Below are positions 1 through 8,927 of a stretch of 64,000 bases of DNA, piece after piece. The DNA comes from Betaproteobacteria bacterium. Its GTDB lineage: Bacteria; Pseudomonadota; Gammaproteobacteria; Burkholderiales; SG8-41. The stretch's first letter is position 1; every line of letters begins with the position of its first letter. The notes under the pieces are model-generated. The model saw only the letters and a program-made list of their open reading frames with translations, was not told the DNA's origin and ran no database searches. The position numbers were made by a program, and so were the translations under genes. The DNA is taken from positions 22,331 through 86,330 of the forward strand of contig JAQGNH010000141.1 of NCBI GenBank assembly GCA_028291945.1, given 5' to 3'.

Positions 1-880
1 GGCAGATCGGGTACGGCTTGATGCCGACGCCGTGCAGCTCCCACGTTTTCCCCAATGTCTCGTAAATTGACTCATAGCGAACGTTTTTCTCCAGCTCTCC
101 GAGATGGCTCTTATAGAGGCCGAAGCGGCCTTCGTACGGCTTGGTCGGCCCTTTGTAGCCCGCACGCGCGAGGTGCGCAGCCGTAATGCCGGCCGCGCCG
201 GCCCAACCGGGGTGCACGCGCTTGTTCCACGCGCCTTCTTCGAGAAACTCCTGACTGCCCGATGCCGTGCTGCCCACGAAACCTTGCGCCATGACGAGTT
301 GCCGCTGCGTCAAACCGTAGAGCCACCCCGCCTGGAGTGCGCAGGAAAAATGCGCCGCGAGTCCAGTCGGATGAAAGCCGAGATCGTGGAAGCGCCCGCC
401 CGCTGCATCCGACACGCGCGTTGCGGTTTCGATGCCGAGCACGTATGCAGCGAGTAACGCAGTCCCGGACGCATCGATGCTTTCAGCTATCCCGAGCGCG
501 CACGGAAACGCGCTCGCGGTTGCGTGGATGATCGCGCGTATGTGCGTGTCGTCGTAATCGAGCCCGTGCACGAGCACGCCGTTGTACAGAACCGCATCCC
601 GGAGTGCGAGCTTGCCGGGTGTGCTGATGAGGCTCGAGTGACCGCCCTCGTTCAGCGCATTGAGTCCGGTCAGGATGCGGTGCGCGAAATCGTACTGCGT
701 CGAGGCGAGCGCGATGCCCACTGCGTCGAGCACCAGCAGCTTCGCGCGCTCGCGCGTCGCGTCGGGTATGTTTTCGTAGCGATACGTCGAAACATACTCC
801 GCGAGTTTTTCAGCGACGGTTTGCGATGCGATGCGCGGCTGGCCAACGTCCGCAATGTTCGTAACGTGAGGTGCATTCAT
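1..880 (-). CDS. MmgE/PrpD family protein, 3' end outside the window
   Basis: The gene runs off the left edge; 293 codons are visible from an ATG at 880. The translation has the MmgE/PrpD layout: an N-terminal helical region and the family motif LDYDDTH at residues 107-113, followed by a His/Ala-rich stretch. Family members include 2-methylcitrate dehydratase and cis-aconitate decarboxylase, cytosolic enzymes acting on tricarboxylates, but most members have no assigned substrate. The Bug-protein gene lies only 14 bp upstream on the same strand, so the two are probably co-transcribed and may share a substrate. The C-terminal part is not seen. The family call is firm; the reaction is not known. 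Confidence 0.9.
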   Translation of the reverse strand, partial: MNAPHVTNIADVGQPRIASQTVAEKLAEYVSTYRYENIPDATRERAKLLVLDAVGIALASTQYDFAHRILTGLNALNEGGHSSLISTPGKLALRDAVLYNGVLVHGLDYDDTHIRAIIHATASAFPCALGIAESIDASGTALLAAYVLGIETATRVSDAAGGRFHDLGFHPTGLAAHFSCALQAGWLYGLTQRQLVMAQGFVGSTASGSQEFLEEGAWNKRVHPGWAGAAGITAAHLARAGYKGPTKPYEGRFGLYKSHLGELEKNVRYESIYETLGKTWELHGVGIKPYPIC

Positions 881-894
881 GATGCGGTCTCCTG

Positions 895-1866
895 TCAGCC
901 GCCTTGTATGCCGGCTTCTTTGATGAGCGCGCCCCATTTCGCCATCTCGGCGCGCAGGAATTTTCCGAGCTCTTCCGGCGTTCCGCCGCCGGGGATCAAC
1001 CCCTGGCTCGCGAAGCGCTGCTGGGTCTCCGGCAACCTCAGCACTTGATTGATCTCTTTGTTGAGCCTGGCAATGATCGGCCGCGGCGTACCCGCAGGCG
1101 CGAATATCCCGAACCATCCCACGACCTCGAATCCGGGCAACCCGGACTCCGCCGCGGTCGGCACGTCCGGGATCAGATTCACGCGCTTGAGCGTCGTCAC
1201 GGCGATACCGCGCAGTTTACCCGCCTGAACCTGCGAGAGCGCAGCAGGTATCGTCGAGAAATAGATCTGCACCCGCCCGCCGATGAGGTCTATGACGGCC
1301 GGCCCTCCGCCTTTGTACGGCACGCTGACGAGATCCACACCCGCCATTTTCTTGAAAAGCTCACCTGCAAGATGCGCGGTCGTACCGTTGCCGGAGTTCG
1401 CATAGTTGAGCTGACCCGGCTTCGATTTCGCGAGAGAGATGAGCTCGCCCACCGTCTTTGCAGCAATCGACGGATTCACCACCAGAAAAAGCGGTGCGGA
1501 CGAAGCCATCACGACCGGCGCAAAATCTTTCACCGTGTCGAAAGGCAGCTTGGCATAGAGGTGCGGGTTGATCGGAAACGAAGTGATCGGCATCACGAGG
1601 GTGTAACCGTCGGGGCTCGACTTCGCCGCGATCTCCACGCCGATGTTTCCAGCCGCGCCGGCCCGGTTGTCGACGATGACGGTCTGCCCTATCGATTCGG
1701 TCAGCTTCTGACCAATCGTTCGCGCCGTGTAGTCGGTGCCGCCGCCGGGCGCCGAGGGCACGATGAGTCGTATAGGGCGCGACGGATAATCATCCTGCGC
1801 ACCGGCAAGCATCGGGAATGCTGATGACATCGTCAGCACGCCAAGCGCAATGGCTTTCTTGTACAT
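895..1866 (-). CDS. Bug/TctC-family tripartite tricarboxylate transporter substrate-binding protein
   Basis: The protein has 323 aa, normal for the family. A signal peptide covers about residues 1-23 and ends in AGA. The hallmark segment YPSRPIRLIVPSAPGGGTD follows at about residue 27, and later come VDNRAGAAGNIG and VPYKGGGPA, all typical of Bug proteins. It should act in the periplasm, binding an organic acid or amide. The ATG at 1866 has a good ribosome site (AGGAGGA). No TctA or TctB membrane subunit lies nearby, so it is an orphan binding protein. The PrpD-family gene is immediately downstream. The ligand cannot be predicted. Confidence 0.93.
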   Translation of the reverse strand: MYKKAIALGVLTMSSAFPMLAGAQDDYPSRPIRLIVPSAPGGGTDYTARTIGQKLTESIGQTVIVDNRAGAAGNIGVEIAAKSSPDGYTLVMPITSFPINPHLYAKLPFDTVKDFAPVVMASSAPLFLVVNPSIAAKTVGELISLAKSKPGQLNYANSGNGTTAHLAGELFKKMAGVDLVSVPYKGGGPAVIDLIGGRVQIYFSTIPAALSQVQAGKLRGIAVTTLKRVNLIPDVPTAAESGLPGFEVVGWFGIFAPAGTPRPIIARLNKEINQVLRLPETQQRFASQGLIPGGGTPEELGKFLRAEMAKWGALIKEAGIQGG

Positions 1867-1959
1867 CCTTCCTCCTTTGTCGATCCGATAAAACGTGTCT
1901 GAGCCCGAGAGGCCCCTGTTAGAATTCGTCGCAAAATCGAGCTCACCGGCCCTTCAGAT

Positions 1960-3288
1960 ATGCGCTACCGAAACGCGACCGCCACCCACGCGGCGCGCGC
2001 AGTCAGCCTGCCCGAAGTCTATCGTTCCATTTCGGTGCCCGCAGGCGCGGGCATCGCCCGAAAACTGTTCGCCTTCAGCGGACCCGGCTTTCTCGTCGCC
2101 GTCGGCTACATGGATCCGGGCAACTGGGCGACGGCGATTGCAGGCGGCTCCGCGTTCGGTTACACGCTCTTGTCCGTGGTCATGATCGCGAACCTCATGG
2201 CGATCGTGCTGCAGGCATTGTCGGCGCGGCTTGGCATTGCCACCGGACGCGATCTCGCACAGGCGTGCCGCGAGCACTACTCGCGTCCTGCGGCGTGGTC
2301 TCTGTGGGTACTTGCAGAGCTCGCGATCTGCGCGACCGACCTCGCCGAAGTCATCGGCACTGCCATTGCGCTGAACCTGCTCTTCGGCATACCTCTCGCA
2401 GTGGGTGTCGTAATCACGGCGGCGGACGTATTGCTGATATTGCTGCTGCAGGCGAGAGGCTTCCGATACATGGAAGCGCTGATCATCTCGCTGATCGTGG
2501 TGATCGCCGGCTGCTTCGGCTATGAAATCATCCTCTCCAATCCTGATTGGGCCGCAGTCGCCGCAGGCTTTGTTCCGTCGCGAGAAATCATCTCCAACCC
2601 GTTGATGCTCTTTGTCGCAATCGGAATTCTCGGCGCCACGGTAATGCCTCACAACCTGTACCTGCACTCCGCGATCGTGCAAACGCGCCGCTACGACGAG
2701 GACGCCATCGGCAAACGGGAGGCGGTGCGCTACGCCACCCTCGACTCGACGATCGCATTGATGTTCGCGCTGCTGATCAACGCGGCGATCCTGATCGTTG
2801 CCGCTGCGGCCTTCCACACGAGCGGACACTCTGACATCACCGAGATCCAGGACGCGCATCGTATGCTTACGCCGGTGCTCGGCGCCAGCGCCGCGAGCCT
2901 TGTCTTCGCACTTGCTTTGCTCGCGTCCGGTCAGAACTCCGCTGTGACGGGTACACTCGCGGGCCAGATCGTGATGGAAGGATTTCTCCGCATAAGCCTG
3001 CCCGCGTGGGCGCGACGCATGCTCACGCGTGTAGTCGCGATCGTTCCGGCAGTCGTCGTCGCCGCGCTTTATGGCGAGCAAGGCACGGCTCAGTTGCTGA
3101 TCCTGTCGCAGGTGATTCTCAGCCTTCAGCTGCCGTTCGCGATCGTGCCGCTCATACGGTTCACGAGCGATCGCGCGAAGATGGGCGATTTGGTCGCGCC
3201 TCGGTGGCTCTCTGTCATTGCATGGACGATGGCCATCGTGATCGTCGCGCTCAATGTAAAGCTCATCACGGACTTCCTGATGCGCTGA
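1960..3288 (+). CDS. mntH: NRAMP-family divalent metal ion transporter
   Basis: The protein has 442 aa and is almost entirely hydrophobic, consistent with about eleven membrane segments. The NRAMP metal-site motif DPGN is at residues 52-55 and the second motif MPH at 229-231, followed by NLYLHS, as in MntH proteins. It should import Mn2+ or Fe2+ with protons across the inner membrane. It is divergent from the Bug gene at 895 and convergent with the CoA-transferase gene at 3312. The start is placed at the ATG at 1960, about 35 bp after a possible TGn-type -10 (TGTTAGAAT, 1917-1925). An in-frame later ATG cannot be excluded. A long opposite-strand reading frame over this gene is only a codon-bias shadow. 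Confidence 0.93.
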   Translation: MRYRNATATHAARAVSLPEVYRSISVPAGAGIARKLFAFSGPGFLVAVGYMDPGNWATAIAGGSAFGYTLLSVVMIANLMAIVLQALSARLGIATGRDLAQACREHYSRPAAWSLWVLAELAICATDLAEVIGTAIALNLLFGIPLAVGVVITAADVLLILLLQARGFRYMEALIISLIVVIAGCFGYEIILSNPDWAAVAAGFVPSREIISNPLMLFVAIGILGATVMPHNLYLHSAIVQTRRYDEDAIGKREAVRYATLDSTIALMFALLINAAILIVAAAAFHTSGHSDITEIQDAHRMLTPVLGASAASLVFALALLASGQNSAVTGTLAGQIVMEGFLRISLPAWARRMLTRVVAIVPAVVVAALYGEQGTAQLLILSQVILSLQLPFAIVPLIRFTSDRAKMGDLVAPRWLSVIAWTMAIVIVALNVKLITDFLMR

Positions 3289-3311
3289 TCCGTTGACAAT
3301 CTGTACTCGGC

Positions 3312-5720
3312 TCAAGCAAAAACTCCCGCGTCAGCGAGTGCGCTCACCCGCTCGGGGCTGTAGCCGAGCACATCTAGCAGCGTATGTTGGTTATGCTCGC
3401 CGAGCAGCGGTGCGCGCCGCGTGATCGGGACCGCTGCGCCGTTCACGTGCCAGGGCAGGCGGTACACCGGGACCGACTTAAGGACCGGGTGCTCGACGGC
3501 TTCGAAGAGCGCGCGCTTCTGAAACAACGCGTGCGCCGCAAGGCTTGCTGCATCCAGAAGCGGGGCGGCCGGCACGGCGGAGTCGAGCAGCCGAGCTGCC
3601 AGAGCGTCGCAATCATGCTTGCGCGTCTCAAGCGCGAGCAACCGATCGAGGTCGCTGCGATTCGCGCAACGATCCTGGGCCGTTGCAAATCGTTGCGACG
3701 ACATCCACGCAGGCGAGTTCAACGCACCCTCTAATGCGTGCCACTCCCGGTCGGTCTGGACGGCGATCGCGATCCACTGGTCTTCGCCTCGAGTCGGGTA
3801 GTTGCCATACGGCGCCTTGGCCACGTGCACCGTGCCGTTCGTCGAAGGCACTCGTCCGTGCATCGCATACTCCATGACCTGCTCGCTCATGACGCTCACG
3901 GCGGCTTCCCACTGAGACAGGTCGAGATATGCGCCTTCGCCGGTGCCCGCGCGCCGCCACAGCGCCCCGAGTACGCCGAAGACTGCATGCAGGCTCGCGT
4001 TCGGATCGGCGTACGACGACTGCGAGCCGAGCACGCGCTCGCCCGGGTAGCCGACCATATTGTCGAGTCCGCCAAGACTTGCAATCATCGTCGCGTAAGT
4101 GCGTATGCCGCTCAGCGGCCCCTGCTGCCCCACAGCCGACATCGAGCACATCACGAGATCGGGCCGGACCGCCGCGAGCTCCGAATAGCTCAAGCCGAAC
4201 TTGGCCATCACACCCGGCGAAAAATTTTCGATCACCACGTCGCTCACTGCGACGAGATCCTTCAGCACGGCTCTCGCCTCAGGCCGCTCGAGATCGACGC
4301 GCAGGCTCAGCTTGCCGCGGTTGACGTTCTGGAACATCGGGTTCTGCTCGGGATCCTTCTGCGTACCGACGATGGGGCGTCCCTGGCGCATGTAATCGAG
4401 CGGACTCCCGCTTTCGATCTTGATCACTTCGGCGCCCATGTCGGCCAAAACGTGTCCGGGGACCGCGCCGGCCCAGACCCAGCCGAAATCGACCACCCGC
4501 AACCCCGCTAGTGGCCGCATCGGATCGACTGCGGTCGCATGCGCACCGTCCGTGGTTGAGTGAAGCTCAGCGCCCGCCACGCGACGCCTCGCACGCAACT
4601 CATGGTCATTCTGGCGTACGCCAGAATCCATTCTGAATGTGCCGCCCCGCCCGCCCGCATTGCGCTGAAAATGCGCCTGCTCTCCGAGCCCCGCGAACGG
4701 ATGCCCGGGCGCAGGGACCGCACCGTTCGGCGTCGGAATCGTTACGAAATACGCGCGTTCCTTCAGATGCGGATGCTCGACAACTTCTCGAATGTCGTAC
4801 ACCGGTGCGCCCGGAATTTTGTGCTCGAGGCATTTATTAAGAATTTCGTCTTTCGTTCGATCCAGGAACCACGGCTCGATCAACGCGTCACACGCATCGC
4901 CGTGTTCGTCATTTGCCTTGAAGCGGTTCGCGAACAGCGCATGCGTCGCGAGATCTTCGCGCCCGATCATGCGCAGAAAACTTTGCCAGTGCCGGCTCTC
5001 GCCGCACTGAACCGCAAAGTATCCATCCTTGCAACGGAAGATCGTCCGCGGATAGGGTTGGCCCGACACGCGCTGCCCCGCGCGGCGTTTCTTGTGGCGT
5101 CCGAAATGCGCGAGCGCAACTTCGACGCCCGTGTAGAACGATGCCCATACATCGGCCGCCGAAACGTCGATCAACACACCAGTGCGCGCATGCAGCGCGC
5201 CGGCGCCGGCAATCGCCGCGGCAAGCCCCGCCTGGAATGCGCTCTGGTTGCCCGGGAGCTTCAAAGGTGCGCGCCCTGGCGAGCCGATTCCGATCGACAC
5301 ACCGCCCAGCGCCTGCAGTGTCAAGTCGTCCGCGGGTGCATGACGCAATTCGTTGTCGAGGCCATAGGGCGTGACGGACACGACGACGAGCCGCGGAAAC
5401 TCGCGCGCGAGCTGCTCCGGAGACAGTTCCCATTGCGAAAAGCGCAGGTCGTTCGCCGCGTGAAACAGCACATGACTCTGCGCAATCCGCTCGCGCAGGG
5501 TCGCGCGGCCCCGAGCAGCATGCAAGTCGACTGAGAACCTTTGCTTACGCGCATTGAAGTAGAGCGCGAGCGGGTGGGGTTCGGCGTGATCGTGTTCGGT
5601 CTCAGTCTCTACGCGCATCACGTCAGCGCCGAGATCCGCAAACAGCTTTCCGGCATAGCCAATCGTGGGACCCGAGCCCAGCTCCAGGACGCTGACTCCC
5701 GCGTACGGCGCCGTCATCAA
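3312..5720 (-). CDS. Two-domain family III CoA-transferase (CaiB/BaiF fusion)
   Basis: The protein has 802 aa, about twice the family length. Residues about 1-365 and 405-802 each make a full CaiB/BaiF domain, each beginning with a short strand and the ADxGAxVxxxE signature. Family III enzymes move CoA between carboxylic acids through an aspartyl anhydride. Domain 1 has Asp190 in the expected catalytic place (SAAD); domain 2 has Glu at the equivalent point (SQWEA), so the halves may differ in activity. The linker contains a perfect palindrome of a mobile intergenic-repeat type, read in frame. The stop side is convergent with mntH; the ATG at 5720 overlaps the 3' end of the next CoA-transferase gene by 4 bp. 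Confidence 0.9.
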   Translation of the reverse strand: MMTAPYAGVSVLELGSGPTIGYAGKLFADLGADVMRVETETEHDHAEPHPLALYFNARKQRFSVDLHAARGRATLRERIAQSHVLFHAANDLRFSQWELSPEQLAREFPRLVVVSVTPYGLDNELRHAPADDLTLQALGGVSIGIGSPGRAPLKLPGNQSAFQAGLAAAIAGAGALHARTGVLIDVSAADVWASFYTGVEVALAHFGRHKKRRAGQRVSGQPYPRTIFRCKDGYFAVQCGESRHWQSFLRMIGREDLATHALFANRFKANDEHGDACDALIEPWFLDRTKDEILNKCLEHKIPGAPVYDIREVVEHPHLKERAYFVTIPTPNGAVPAPGHPFAGLGEQAHFQRNAGGRGGTFRMDSGVRQNDHELRARRRVAGAELHSTTDGAHATAVDPMRPLAGLRVVDFGWVWAGAVPGHVLADMGAEVIKIESGSPLDYMRQGRPIVGTQKDPEQNPMFQNVNRGKLSLRVDLERPEARAVLKDLVAVSDVVIENFSPGVMAKFGLSYSELAAVRPDLVMCSMSAVGQQGPLSGIRTYATMIASLGGLDNMVGYPGERVLGSQSSYADPNASLHAVFGVLGALWRRAGTGEGAYLDLSQWEAAVSVMSEQVMEYAMHGRVPSTNGTVHVAKAPYGNYPTRGEDQWIAIAVQTDREWHALEGALNSPAWMSSQRFATAQDRCANRSDLDRLLALETRKHDCDALAARLLDSAVPAAPLLDAASLAAHALFQKRALFEAVEHPVLKSVPVYRLPWHVNGAAVPITRRAPLLGEHNQHTLLDVLGYSPERVSALADAGVFA
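4608..4627. repeat. 20-bp perfect palindrome of REP-like type inside a coding linker
   Basis: The sequence ATTCTGGCGTACGCCAGAAT is its own reverse complement. With its flanks (TC before, CCATTCTG after) it resembles the short dispersed palindromes common in proteobacterial intergenic DNA, which often read as MDSGxRxND when translated. Here it encodes MDSGVRQND between the two domains of the CoA-transferase, without breaking the frame. Confidence 0.75.
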
Positions 5721-6949
5721 TAAATGACTTTGTCGCGGACGAGCCCCTCGATCTCGTCGCGAGTGAGCCCAAGCAACTCGCCGAACACGTAATCATCATG
5801 CTCGCCGAGCTGCGGCGTCCAGCGCGCGATGTTCGCCGGCGTCCGGGAGAATCGCCAGGGCGGCCCGACGACATCGCGCGACTCGCCTTTCGGGCCGGTC
5901 ATCGTCTGGATAATGCCGCGTGACCTGAGATGCGGATCGTTCGCAACGTCGGCCGCGGTATACGACGGGAACGCTGCGACGCCGGCGGCTTGCAGCAGCC
6001 GCGTGACTTCCTCGCGCGTGCGCGTGCGCGTCCAGGCGCTGATCTGTTCGTCGAGCTGTTTTCTGTGAGAACAGCGGCCTTCTCCGCAAGCTAATCGATC
6101 GTCGACGAGCCAGTCGTCGCGTCCGAGCGCGACTGCAAACGCGCGCCACTCATCGTCGGTCGAGACCACGATCGATACCCAGTGATCTTCGCCTGCGCAG
6201 GGATAGACATTGTGCGGCGCGGTTCGAGGCGCATCGTTGCCGGTGCGTCGCGGCGCAACGCCCGTCGCAGCGAACTGCAGCAGCGCATCCCCGATGAAAC
6301 CGCATGCAACTTCGCGCGCGGCCACGTCGACGTGTCCTCCGGCGCCGGTGCGCTTTTTGCGAAGATAGGCAGCCAGCGTCGCCATTGCGGCCGTTAAACC
6401 GGAGCTGTGGTCCATGACGTGGCGAATTTCGGTCGGTGGGCCATCTTCGTAGCCGGTCAGCGTACCGAGTCCGCCGGCTGCGCCAAAAAGCGGTGCATAA
6501 CCCGCATACCCGCGCTCCGGTCCCGTCTGTCCCGAGGCGGAAACCGAGACCATGACAATGTCGGGCTTGACCGCTTTCAGCGCTTCGTAACTGAGGCCGA
6601 GACGTTCCATGACACCCGGCCGAAAACTCTCTGCAACGATGTCGCTCAGACCGACCAGGCGCTTTGCAAGCTCGACGCCGCGCGGCTGCTTGAGGTTTAG
6701 GCGGATTGACAGCTTGTTCGATGCGACCTGATCGAACGTCGCTGCGCCCATGCGCCCGTACACCGGGTGCGGTTTGCGGAAGATGTCCGGCCGCTCCGCC
6801 GTTTCGATCTTGATGCATTCAGCGCCAAGCAGCGAAAGCAGGTGCGCGCAGTAAGGTCCGGCCGCGTGCAGCGTGAAGTCGGCGATCCGCACGCCCTGCA
6901 GCGGCGGTCGGCCGAAGCTCCTCGCGGCGCGCGCTTCAGAGTGCGCCAT
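5717..6949 (-). CDS. Family III CoA-transferase (CaiB/BaiF)
   Basis: The protein has 410 aa when started at the ATG at 6949, which has GGAG 8 nt upstream and overlaps the stop of the preceding gene by 14 bp. A longer reading frame to 7021 exists, but its extra 24 residues are low-complexity and lie inside the neighbouring gene. The N-terminus PPLQGVRIADFTLHAAGPY, the segment LLGAECIKIE and SVSASGQTGPERGYAGYAP are typical of the family. The residue at the usual catalytic Asp position is Glu (AAREVACG). It is the second of three adjacent CoA-transferase genes in one minus-strand operon, and probably transfers CoA to or from an organic acid being degraded. Confidence 0.9.
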   Translation of the reverse strand: MAHSEARAARSFGRPPLQGVRIADFTLHAAGPYCAHLLSLLGAECIKIETAERPDIFRKPHPVYGRMGAATFDQVASNKLSIRLNLKQPRGVELAKRLVGLSDIVAESFRPGVMERLGLSYEALKAVKPDIVMVSVSASGQTGPERGYAGYAPLFGAAGGLGTLTGYEDGPPTEIRHVMDHSSGLTAAMATLAAYLRKKRTGAGGHVDVAAREVACGFIGDALLQFAATGVAPRRTGNDAPRTAPHNVYPCAGEDHWVSIVVSTDDEWRAFAVALGRDDWLVDDRLACGEGRCSHRKQLDEQISAWTRTRTREEVTRLLQAAGVAAFPSYTAADVANDPHLRSRGIIQTMTGPKGESRDVVGPPWRFSRTPANIARWTPQLGEHDDYVFGELLGLTRDEIEGLVRDKVIY

Positions 6950-8147
6950 GCCGTCTCCACTGTTCGACCTGCTCGCGTTCATGCCCGAGCCACTCACACC
7001 AGATCGCTTCGTTGTCCGCACCGGGTGCGGCTGCAGCGCGCGTCGGCGGCGGCGCTTCGCCGTCGAGCTGGAACGGCGCCGTAAACACCGGCACGGCCCC
7101 GATACCGGGCATCTCGAGCGGCGCGAACAGCCCGCGCATTTCCGACTGCTCCGATTCGATGATGTCGGATGGCGCGTTATATTTCGCGAGCGGCACGCCG
7201 AGCGCCTGCCCCCTCCTCACAACATCTTCGACATGTTGTGTCTGGGCCCACGCACGCAGGTGCCCGTTGATTTCCGCGCCGCGGCGGCTGCGTTCGAGTG
7301 GATCGCGCAGCGCCGGATCGAGCGCCCATTCGGGCTTGCCGATGAGCTCGATGAGTCCTTCCCACTGGCGCTGCTCGAGCGTGAGCACACCGACATGACC
7401 GTCACTGCACTCGAGCACGCCGCCGTATTTGAACGAGCGGCCGTGGCGGTTCTCGAGGACGCCGTCGCCGAGACGCTGAACGGCGAAACAGCCCACCGAG
7501 ATGTTTGCGTCCTGGACCGAGACGTCGACGAACTGTCCGCCGGCCTCGTCGCGCACGAGCAGCGCCGTCAGCGCAGCGCATACGGCCGAGGTGCCACCCA
7601 TCAATTCAGCGAAGTGCCCGTAAATCTTGACCGGCGGGCGATCCGGAAACATTTCGAGCGTGAGCCCGTTGGGCATCAGATAGCCCTCGCCACCCGCGTG
7701 GAAGACGTTGAGCTCGTAAGCGCGATAGTCGGCATGCGCACCCGTCGCGCCGAATGGCAGGACGGACAGAAACACGAGCTCGGGATGCGCCACCGCGATC
7801 GTATCGGGGTCAAGCCTCAATGCAGCGCGGCGTGAAACCGGCGTGTCATCGATTAAAAGCTCGGCGCGCTGCATGAGCTCGCCGAGCAGCTGTCGCCCTT
7901 CGGGAACCGCGACATCGCACGTCACGAATTGTTTGCCGGTGTTCACGTAATGAAAGAGCGCGCTCGCTTCAGGCTCTTGCGTCAGCAACGGCTCGCTTCG
8001 CCGAAGCGCACTGCCCTCAGGCAGCTCCACCTTGATCACTTTAGCGCCCATTGCCGCAAGCATGCGGCCCGCATACGATGCAGCGACTCCTTCCGCGTGC
8101 TCGATAACGGTAAATCCGGCGAGCGGAGCGTCTCCTCGGTTGCTCAT
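6936..8147 (-). CDS. Family III CoA-transferase (CaiB/BaiF)
   Basis: The protein has 403 aa from the ATG at 8147 (MSNRGDAPLAGFTVIEHAEG). An upstream extension to 8456 is rejected because it only reads through the SDR gene in another frame. The family signature MLAAMGAKVIKVE and the strand/loop FLSVLPFGATGAHADYRAYE are present. The expected catalytic Asp is present in VSVQDANIS. It starts 4 bp after the SDR stop and overlaps the next CoA-transferase by 14 bp, so translation is probably coupled. It is likely part of the same acyl-CoA pathway as the SDR and MaoC-like genes upstream. Confidence 0.9.
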   Translation of the reverse strand: MSNRGDAPLAGFTVIEHAEGVAASYAGRMLAAMGAKVIKVELPEGSALRRSEPLLTQEPEASALFHYVNTGKQFVTCDVAVPEGRQLLGELMQRAELLIDDTPVSRRAALRLDPDTIAVAHPELVFLSVLPFGATGAHADYRAYELNVFHAGGEGYLMPNGLTLEMFPDRPPVKIYGHFAELMGGTSAVCAALTALLVRDEAGGQFVDVSVQDANISVGCFAVQRLGDGVLENRHGRSFKYGGVLECSDGHVGVLTLEQRQWEGLIELIGKPEWALDPALRDPLERSRRGAEINGHLRAWAQTQHVEDVVRRGQALGVPLAKYNAPSDIIESEQSEMRGLFAPLEMPGIGAVPVFTAPFQLDGEAPPPTRAAAAPGADNEAIWCEWLGHEREQVEQWRRHGAL

Positions 8148-8151
8148 CGCG

Positions 8152-8907
8152 TCAGATGGCGTACTGCAGGCCGCCGTCGACGTATAACCGCTGGCCCGTG
8201 ATGTAGCGCGCCTTCGGCGAGCAGAGGAAGGCGGCGACAAACGCCATGTCTTCCGGATCGCCGAAGAACCCGATGGGGATGTTCGCTTTCGCGAACCGCT
8301 CCTGGTCCTCCGGCGTGGGATGCACGCGCTGATCGATCTGCTCGCTGTGTATGCGCCCGGGCTGCAGCGAGTTGATGGTGATGCCATCCTTCGCGATCGC
8401 GCGCGAAAGCCCTTTTGCCCATGCGTGCACGCCGGCTTTCGCCGCATTCGCTGCATTGAACATCCGCGGCTCCATCGAACCGGTGATGTTCAGGATGCGC
8501 CCCCATTTGTGCCGCTGCATCGAAGCCAAAAACGCATGGCTCATTTTTCTCACGCCCGTGAAGTTGACCGCGAAGGCTTCGTCCCACGCGTCGTCTCCGG
8601 CGTCGATGGGTAGCGAACGCGATCCTCCTGCGCTGTTGACGAGAATGTCGGCGCGCCCGAACTGCTGCAGCACCTGATCGCGGATGCGGTCGGGCGTTGC
8701 CCGATCGTAAAGATCGGCGCTGATCGCGACGGGCCGCTTGGCGCCGCTCTTGACGACTTCAGCCTGCAGCGATTCGAGCAGCTCGGTACGCCGGGCGACG
8801 GCGATAACTTGCGCGCCTTCACCAGCGAGCACTTTCGCAATCTCGCGGCCGATGCCGGTACTGGCACCCGTGACGACCGCGATCTTGCCGTCGATCTCGA
8901 GATTCAC
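8152..8907 (-). CDS. SDR family oxidoreductase lacking the canonical catalytic tyrosine
   Basis: The protein has 251 aa with the Rossmann glycine motif TGASTGIGREIAK near the N-terminus, the NSAGG element and the C-terminal SPKARYITGQRLYVDGG of FabG-like proteins. SDR enzymes normally use a YxxxK pair, but here the segment reads FNAANAAKAGVHAWAKG: the Lys is present and the residue four before it is Ala. The protein should still bind NAD(P)H; whether it reduces a 3-oxoacyl-CoA by the usual mechanism is open. It lies between a MaoC-like dehydratase and three CoA-transferases, a context for beta-oxidation-like chemistry. Confidence 0.88.
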   Translation of the reverse strand: MNLEIDGKIAVVTGASTGIGREIAKVLAGEGAQVIAVARRTELLESLQAEVVKSGAKRPVAISADLYDRATPDRIRDQVLQQFGRADILVNSAGGSRSLPIDAGDDAWDEAFAVNFTGVRKMSHAFLASMQRHKWGRILNITGSMEPRMFNAANAAKAGVHAWAKGLSRAIAKDGITINSLQPGRIHSEQIDQRVHPTPEDQERFAKANIPIGFFGDPEDMAFVAAFLCSPKARYITGQRLYVDGGLQYAI

Positions 8908-8927
8908 GATTCCTCCTCCTTGCGTTT

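Noticed and set aside
1954..3315. Long minus-strand open frame (453 codons) over the metal transporter
   Set aside because: Its composition is Arg/His/Asp-rich as expected of a reverse-frame shadow, and the plus strand encodes a clear NRAMP protein.
8148..8456. N-terminal extension of the CoA-transferase at 6936
   Set aside because: It is a low-complexity Arg/Ser translation of the SDR gene; the ATG at 8147 starts the true family N-terminus.
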